This document shows, in pieces, positions 59,749 through 64,000 of a stretch of 64,000 nt of DNA. Both the position numbers and the translations under genes were made by a program. Within the stretch, counting starts at the first letter, position 1, and each line of letters begins with the position of its first letter. The stretch is from CAYPHJ01 sp964410485 (GTDB taxonomy: Bacteria; Desulfobacterota; Binatia; UBA9968). The notes below the pieces were generated by a model, which made no database searches, had not been told where the DNA came from, and saw nothing but the letters and a program-made list of their open reading frames with translations. The DNA is taken from assembly GCA_964410485.1 (NCBI GenBank), contig CAYPHJ010000008.1, positions 4,543 to 68,542 of the forward strand, written 5' to 3'.

Positions 59749-60993
59749 ATGGATGAACTCAGCATCGCGCTCATTGTAATCGGCGGCACAGTCCTTGGGC
59801 TCGGCCTGATCTCCAATCTATTGGCGCGGACCATCCTGCTCGAGCCGACGATCGCTTTGTTCGTGGGAATCCTGCTCGGACCACAGGTGCTCGACCTCTT
59901 GGATCCCATGCGCTGGGGAATAAAACAAGAGGTCGTCCTGGAGCAGGTTGCGCGATTGACGCTCGGCATTGGGCTGTTTGCCGTCGCGCTGCGCATTCCA
60001 AAGGCGTATCCGATTCAACATTGGCGTCCCATGGCGGTTCTGTTGGGGCTCGGCATGCCGCTAATGTGGTTGAGCAGCAGTTTGTTGGTTTATCTCATAC
60101 TGGGACTCCCTTTATGGATGGCGGGCCTGGTCGGAGCCATCATCACGCCGACCGATCCCATTGTCGCCAGTTCGATTGTTACCGGGCCTGTCGCGGAGAA
60201 GTACATCCCGCAGCGGTTGCGCAACACGATCTCGTTTGAGTCGGGTGCCAATGACGGCCTGGCTCACCCGTTTGTCTTTCTACCGTTGCTTATCTGGAGC
60301 ATGCCCCTGGGACAAGCCATCCTTGAGTGGGTTACAGTTACAGTTATGTGGGAAGTCGGCATTGCGGTTTTGTTCGGTGGCGCGACGGGTTATGGAGCCG
60401 GCAAGCTTTTGATGTACGCTAAGAAACGCGACTTGATCGAGCGTCACTCGCTTCTCGCCCAAACCCTGGCCCTCTCGCTTTTCGTTCTGGGCTGCTCAAA
60501 GTTGCTCTCGAGCAACGACATCCTTGCGGTATTTGTCACCGGGATCATGTTCGACGAGGTTGTCAGCGCCAGCGATCAGGCCATGGAGGAAAGAGTTCAG
60601 GAGGCGGTGAATCGGTTCTTCAGCCTGCCGATTTTTATCTTGTTTGGAATAGTCTTGCCGTGGCAGGACTGGTTCGAGCTCGGCTGGTCAGGCGTAATCC
60701 TCGCCGTCGCCATAGTGTTCCTGCGTCGTTTGCCTTTCATTTTGTTTTTGCGCTTCCTGATGCCGAACCTCCGGAGCAGGAGGGACGCGCTTTTTCTTGG
60801 CTGGTTCGGCCCTGTTGCCATCGCCGCGCTATACTATGTGAGTCTTCTTCACCGTGAGTTAGGGGCAGCGGCGGAACAGGTTTGGACAGCGGTCAGCCTC
60901 GTCATCTTTGCTTCCATTGTTGTTCACGGTATGACCGCTACCCCGCTGAGCAACCTATACCACCATAGAAGCCTCGAGGAGCGCGAGACGTGA
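59749..60993 (+). CDS. CPA1-type cation:proton antiporter
   Basis: 414 aa with about 12 membrane helices. The ion-binding core is visible as ITPTDPIVASSIVTGPVA (TDP motif, about 130-147) and ISFESGANDGLAHPFVFLPLL (ESGxND motif, about 160-180), matching Na+/H+ antiporters of the NhaP group. The first helix starts near residue 5, and cytoplasmic loops carry the usual Arg/Lys. It would exchange Na+ or K+ for protons across the inner membrane, for pH or osmotic control. It is downstream of the DoxX-like gene by 65 bp. Confidence 0.93.
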   Translation: MDELSIALIVIGGTVLGLGLISNLLARTILLEPTIALFVGILLGPQVLDLLDPMRWGIKQEVVLEQVARLTLGIGLFAVALRIPKAYPIQHWRPMAVLLGLGMPLMWLSSSLLVYLILGLPLWMAGLVGAIITPTDPIVASSIVTGPVAEKYIPQRLRNTISFESGANDGLAHPFVFLPLLIWSMPLGQAILEWVTVTVMWEVGIAVLFGGATGYGAGKLLMYAKKRDLIERHSLLAQTLALSLFVLGCSKLLSSNDILAVFVTGIMFDEVVSASDQAMEERVQEAVNRFFSLPIFILFGIVLPWQDWFELGWSGVILAVAIVFLRRLPFILFLRFLMPNLRSRRDALFLGWFGPVAIAALYYVSLLHRELGAAAEQVWTAVSLVIFASIVVHGMTATPLSNLYHHRSLEERET

Positions 60994-61085
60994 CGGGCGG
61001 AAGCGAGGTGACCCAGGCGTAGCCGAACGGGCCTTTCGCGACGTGCTGTGCTAAGCTGGCATTGTTAACTTCCAGGGGTAACGGC

Positions 61086-61784
61086 GTGAAGCTATGGGTC
61101 GGAACCAGCGGTTATAGTTACAAAGAGTGGCTGGGGCATTTCTATCCCGAGCGTTTGCCTGGCAAGGAGATGCTCCGTTTTTACGCATCTTGCTTACCCG
61201 CTGTCGAGATCAACAACACTTTTTACCGCCTTCCGAAAGAGAGCGTGCTGGCCTCGTGGGCTGATCAGGTATCGGGTGAGTTTCGCTTTGTTCTCAAGGC
61301 GACACAAAAAATCACCCATATCAAACGCCTCAAAGACGTCGAAGCGGAAGCCGGCTATCTATTCCAAACCGCTAGGGCGTTGAACTCGCATCTGGGGGCG
61401 GTTTTGTTTCAGCTTCCTCCCAACTTGCGCAAAGATCTCGATCGCCTGCGCCGATTCGTCGCGCTCCTGCCTGAGACATCAACCGCCGCTTTCGAGTTTC
61501 GGCATCCGTCGTGGTTTGACGACGATGTCGTGGCTTGTCTGCGAGAGCGCAACTGCGCATTGTGCTTGAGTGACACCGATGACGCGAAGGATTCCGCTTT
61601 GGTCGCGACGGCCAATTGGGGCTACATCAGGCTGCGGCGTTCGGAGTATAGCCGCGCTGATCTGTCATACTGGAAGGAGCGCTTGCTGGTCCAGCCGTGG
61701 GAGCAGGTATATGTCTTTTTCAAGCACGAGGAGCAAGGCATCGGCCCCAAGTTAGCGCGCGAATTTTTAACATTGAACTCTTGA
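61086..61784 (+). CDS. DUF72 (YecE-like) TIM-barrel protein
   Basis: 232 aa from GTG 61086, which has AGGGG about 7 bases upstream; an earlier TTG 61062 lacks such a site. Family motifs: WVGTSGYSYKEW, FYASCLPAVEINNTFYRLP (the E-x-N-x-T-F-Y signature), FVLKATQKITHIKRL, AFEFRHPSWF and the final YVFFKHEEQG. The biochemical role of DUF72 is unknown; an endonuclease or sugar-phosphate activity has been suggested for some. The C-terminus is formed by the start of a GTTCAAn-type repeat. Confidence 0.92.
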   Translation: MKLWVGTSGYSYKEWLGHFYPERLPGKEMLRFYASCLPAVEINNTFYRLPKESVLASWADQVSGEFRFVLKATQKITHIKRLKDVEAEAGYLFQTARALNSHLGAVLFQLPPNLRKDLDRLRRFVALLPETSTAAFEFRHPSWFDDDVVACLRERNCALCLSDTDDAKDSALVATANWGYIRLRRSEYSRADLSYWKERLLVQPWEQVYVFFKHEEQGIGPKLAREFLTLNS

Positions 61785-61796
61785 ACGTTTGAACCC
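61770..61796. repeat. TTGAAC repeat overlapping the DUF72 stop
   Basis: CATTGAACTCTTGAACGTTT gives three TTGAA units across the DUF72 stop at 61782-61784 and ends 17 bp before the GNAT start. It is a half-arm of the GTTCAAn family and encodes the last two or three residues of DUF72. Confidence 0.65.
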
Positions 61797-61812
61797 TGCA
61801 CCTTGCGAGGTT

Positions 61813-62280
61813 ATGGAAATCACCAACTGCACGAAAGCCGACTATGACGAGATTGTCACCCATCTCGAGGAATTCTGGGGAACCGACCGGACTCTCCAAC
61901 TCCATCACCCCATGTTTCTATACGAGTTTGGTGATACTGCTTATGTAGCCCGAAATGGCAGCCAGGTCGCCGCCTACCTCTTTGGCTTCACTTCACAAAC
62001 AGAGCCTACAGCTTATGTCCATCTTGTGGGAGTGAGAAAGCGCTACCAGCGGCAGGGCTTGGCGCGGCGGCTTTACGAGCATTTCACTGCGCATGCTTTG
62101 ACCCGCGGATGTACGGGCCTAAAAGCCATCACGACGACCGGCAATCGGGAGTCCATTTTGTTTCATCAGTCATTGGGCATGGAGGTAGCAGGCGATGCCA
62201 CTCACGACGGCATTCCAATCGTCAAAGACTATGCAGGCCCGGGGCAAGACAGGGTTGTATTCCGCAAGTCGTTGCGGTAA
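61813..62280 (+). CDS. GNAT-family N-acetyltransferase
   Basis: 155 aa from ATG 61813 with CGAGGTT just upstream. The acetyl-CoA loop is VHLVGVRKRYQRQGLARRLYEHF (about 74-96), a typical Q/R-x-x-G-x-G/A motif with RQGLARR, followed by GLKAITTTGNRESILFHQSLGMEV. The N-terminal part (HPMFLYEFGDTAYVARNGSQVAAYLFGF) is the usual substrate-side strand set. Acetyl acceptor unknown. It lies 28 bp after DUF72 and before a cupin gene on the same strand. Confidence 0.9.
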   Translation: MEITNCTKADYDEIVTHLEEFWGTDRTLQLHHPMFLYEFGDTAYVARNGSQVAAYLFGFTSQTEPTAYVHLVGVRKRYQRQGLARRLYEHFTAHALTRGCTGLKAITTTGNRESILFHQSLGMEVAGDATHDGIPIVKDYAGPGQDRVVFRKSLR

Positions 62281-62422
62281 ACGGCAGGCCAGCCGAAGCG
62301 ATTAGTCTGGGCAACTCGCGAAACCCTTCCTTCCGCGCCAGGATCGATGGCGGCGTCAAGCGCGCCCGTTCTGAGAAGGAGGGGTTCCCGCAGCGGTTGT
62401 GGAAGTGACGAGGAGATCTCAC

Positions 62423-62893
62423 ATGAACGATCCATTCCAGCAAGATTGGCGCAATCATGGAGTCAAGATCATTCCGGCCACAAAACTGGACTTCAACACT
62501 CCGCAAACGCCTGGTATGACGCGCGCGGCGGCGATCAACCACGCGCGAGCAGGGGCAAATAAGCTCTGGGCCGGCACGGCGACGATCGAAGCCAACGCCA
62601 AAACTGCACCGCACCACCATGGAGAGCTGGAGAGCATTATCTACGTTATCAGTGGCCGTGCGCGGATGCGTTGGGGAGAGAGATTGGAATTTGTCGCTGA
62701 AGCGGGTCCCGGTGATTTTATCTATGTGCCGCCTTTTGTTCCCCATCAGGAGATTAATGCCGATTCCACTGAAGCCCTGGCTTGTGTCGTCGTCCGCAGC
62801 GACCAGGAACCGGTCGTGGTTAATCTTCACTTATCGAGCGTGGACGAGCCGGAAGAAGTGTACTGGGTCGATCCGGCTCACCCAAAGCCGTGA
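62423..62893 (+). CDS. Single-domain cupin protein
   Basis: 156 aa from ATG 62423, with GAGGAGATC upstream. Cupin metal motif HHHGELESIIYVISGRARMRWG (about 63-84), in which His-His-x-Gly-Glu gives the H-x-H/E set, and FIYVPPFVPHQEINADST with the distal His. The family spans isomerases, dioxygenases and storage proteins; no specific activity recognised. The C-terminus (VDEPEEVYWVDPAH) is acidic. It follows the GNAT gene by 142 bp on the same strand. Confidence 0.88.
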   Translation: MNDPFQQDWRNHGVKIIPATKLDFNTPQTPGMTRAAAINHARAGANKLWAGTATIEANAKTAPHHHGELESIIYVISGRARMRWGERLEFVAEAGPGDFIYVPPFVPHQEINADSTEALACVVVRSDQEPVVVNLHLSSVDEPEEVYWVDPAHPKP

Positions 62894-62970
62894 GTTTGGG
62901 GCAGACACATCGGTCTCCCCCCAGCACGGTATCCGAAGTTTTTTCACACCTTCAGCGATGAGGCGAAAAC

Positions 62971-63007
62971 GGCTGGAACAGTTGGAACGACTGGAACTGC
63001 TGGAAAC
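62971..63007. repeat. Four 9-bp GGCTGGAAC units abutting a start codon
   Basis: GGCTGGAAC, AGTTGGAAC, GACTGGAAC and TGCTGGAAA in direct tandem end at 63006, one base before ATG 63008. This is the complement of the 5241 array and occupies the normal ribosome-site position of the ceramidase-family gene, whose GGAA words may stand in for one. Confidence 0.8.
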
Positions 63008-63802
63008 ATGCTTTCAGTGATGGATCGCTTGACGTCTACGACCCTGATCGTCCTGGCGGGACTGGGGATTCTTTCCTTCTTCATAGTTCCACGAGTTCCG
63101 CAGCCTTCCTGGTACCATAACTTCGCCGATACGCGCGCGCTGCTTGGCATCCCCAACTTCTGGAACGTTTTTTCCAATCTACCTTTCGTGATTGTCGGGC
63201 TGTGGGGAATACGCTACGTCCTCTCACCGAAATCGCGCGCAAGCGTGCAGTCCGCGGATCGTTGGATGTATCTACTTTTCTTTGCCGCTGTCGCGCTAAC
63301 CGGTGTGACGTCCGCGTACTATCACCTGTCTCCGGATAACCCGCGCCTATTCTGGGACCGGTTGACGATCTCAATCATGTTCATGGCCCTGTTCGCCATC
63401 ATCATCAACGAGTACTGGAGCCGCAGCCTCGCAACCCGATTGTTTCTTCCCCTGCTGGCACTCGGAGTAGCGGTGGTTTTTTACTGGTACATTACCGAGA
63501 GTCTCGGCAGGGGAGATCTGCGACCTTATTTGCTGGCGCAGCTATATCCCGCGCTTGCCATAGTTGTAATCGTCTGGCGCTCTCACGGCCGATACACGGG
63601 AACGGCGACCTTTTATGCGGCGCTTGCGTGGTATGCAGGCGCTAAGCTATACGAGTTCCTCGATGAGGCGATCTATTCGCTGGGACAAGTCGTGAGCGGC
63701 CACACACTCAAACATCTGGGTGCAGCTGTAAGTTGCTATTTGATATTGAGCTGGGTACGCCACCGTCGCCCGCTCGATGAAGCCGCAAGCAAAGAGAATT
63801 AG
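63008..63802 (+). CDS. Ceramidase-family (CREST) membrane protein
   Basis: 264 aa with seven membrane helices. The CREST-type residues are visible: Ser and His in VTSAYYHLSPDNPRLFWDRL (about 98-117, with Asp in WDR) and the two His of HTLKHLGAAVSCY (about 235-247). The N-terminus has a helix (LIVLAGLGILSFFIVP) then NFADTRALLGIPNFWNVFSNL, the first conserved loop of alkaline phytoceramidases. Such proteins hydrolyse amide or related bonds within the membrane; a true sphingolipid substrate is unproven in this organism. Start could also be ATG 63020. Confidence 0.88.
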   Translation: MLSVMDRLTSTTLIVLAGLGILSFFIVPRVPQPSWYHNFADTRALLGIPNFWNVFSNLPFVIVGLWGIRYVLSPKSRASVQSADRWMYLLFFAAVALTGVTSAYYHLSPDNPRLFWDRLTISIMFMALFAIIINEYWSRSLATRLFLPLLALGVAVVFYWYITESLGRGDLRPYLLAQLYPALAIVVIVWRSHGRYTGTATFYAALAWYAGAKLYEFLDEAIYSLGQVVSGHTLKHLGAAVSCYLILSWVRHRRPLDEAASKEN

Positions 63803-63900
63803 GCGCCTCACCACGAAGTGCTTCATGAGCTTGACCGCAAACAATGAAAATCAGCCCTCAGGCACAGAACGGCGGCGGCAGGATGGAACAAGCGCTGATC

Positions 63901-63957
63901 AAATCCCCCAATAGCCCCCTTTGCAAAGGGGGCGGGCCGCAGGACCCGGGGGATTTT
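63901..63957. repeat. Nested palindrome of C-rich arms
   Basis: AAATCCCCC/GGGGGATTT outer arms enclose a perfect inner stem CCCCCTTTGCAAAGGGGG (63915-63932). The hairpin resembles widespread AAATCCCCC intergenic repeats of environmental genomes and may also end transcription of the ceramidase-family gene. The rest of the last 200 bp is non-coding. Confidence 0.75.
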
Positions 63958-64000
63958 CTTTTCAAGCGGGTGACTGAGTTTTGCATAAGTTCAATTTTCA

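Overview
The window looks like a bacterial chromosome segment from a Gram-negative-type heterotroph. It has many lipoprotein and Sec signals, a full housekeeping set (uvrB, uvrC, comEC), several large sensor kinases and much acyl-CoA metabolism. CaiB-type CoA-transferases, crotonases and a 2-methylcitrate operon, with GC content in the mid-fifties by eye, would fit an uncultured delta-proteobacterial/Binatota- or Rokubacteria-like lineage. That placement is an inference, because there is no rRNA or other marker. I saw no tRNA, rRNA, CRISPR array or intact transposase.

Layout. 1-7.2 kb: a left-truncated GH84 glycosidase, an exported SUMF1-fold protein, egtD (ergothioneine methyltransferase) diverging by 35 bp from an ABC importer whose permease is fused to its binding protein (EgtU-like), a bicupin and a YkgJ cysteine-cluster protein. 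7.2-15 kb: uvrB, uvrC, comEC and small hypotheticals. 15-25 kb: a MASE1/PAS/GAF hybrid kinase, a triple peptidoglycan-binding lipoprotein, an M48 lipoprotein protease, an FAD oxidoreductase, a pyruvyl-transferase-like protein and dodecin. 25-34 kb: an NTF2-like protein, a PLD/cardiolipin-synthase-like lipoprotein, a Paa-type di-iron protein, a hotdog thioesterase, a GST with an in-frame TGA, a GNAT enzyme and an M16 protease pair. 34-48 kb: a signalling region (NarL-type regulator, stand-alone LuxR HTH, two histidine kinases, lone receiver, degenerate GGDEF protein, Crp/Fnr regulator, two zinc-ribbon paralogues). 48-57.5 kb: prpC-prpD-prpB, a divergent acuI-like reductase, a double CaiB fusion, two crotonase paralogues and a solute-binding-protein remnant. 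57.5-64 kb: cupins, AI-2E-type permease, DoxX-like protein, CPA antiporter, DUF72, GNAT and a ceramidase-family membrane protein.

The strongest unusual signal is at 28810-29370 on the minus strand. It is a complete SspA/GST-like protein whose reading frame is interrupted only by TGA at codon 9, exactly at the redox Cys position of the thioredoxin fold. The TGA is followed 18 nt later by the loop of a strong hairpin (7-bp stem, AGGCU loop) that fits the bacterial SECIS layout. I interpret it as a selenocysteine-containing GST, apparently co-transcribed with a FlK-like thioesterase.

Other themes are a pairing of ergothioneine biosynthesis with a putative ergothioneine importer; a propionyl-CoA module (acrylyl-CoA reductase plus methylcitrate cycle); a ~150-bp MITE-like element present twice at gene boundaries; and two families of short iterated repeats (7-bp GTTCAAn and 9-bp GTTCCAGCC/GTTCCAATC units). 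These repeats often form left and right arms of imperfect hairpins in intergenic gaps.
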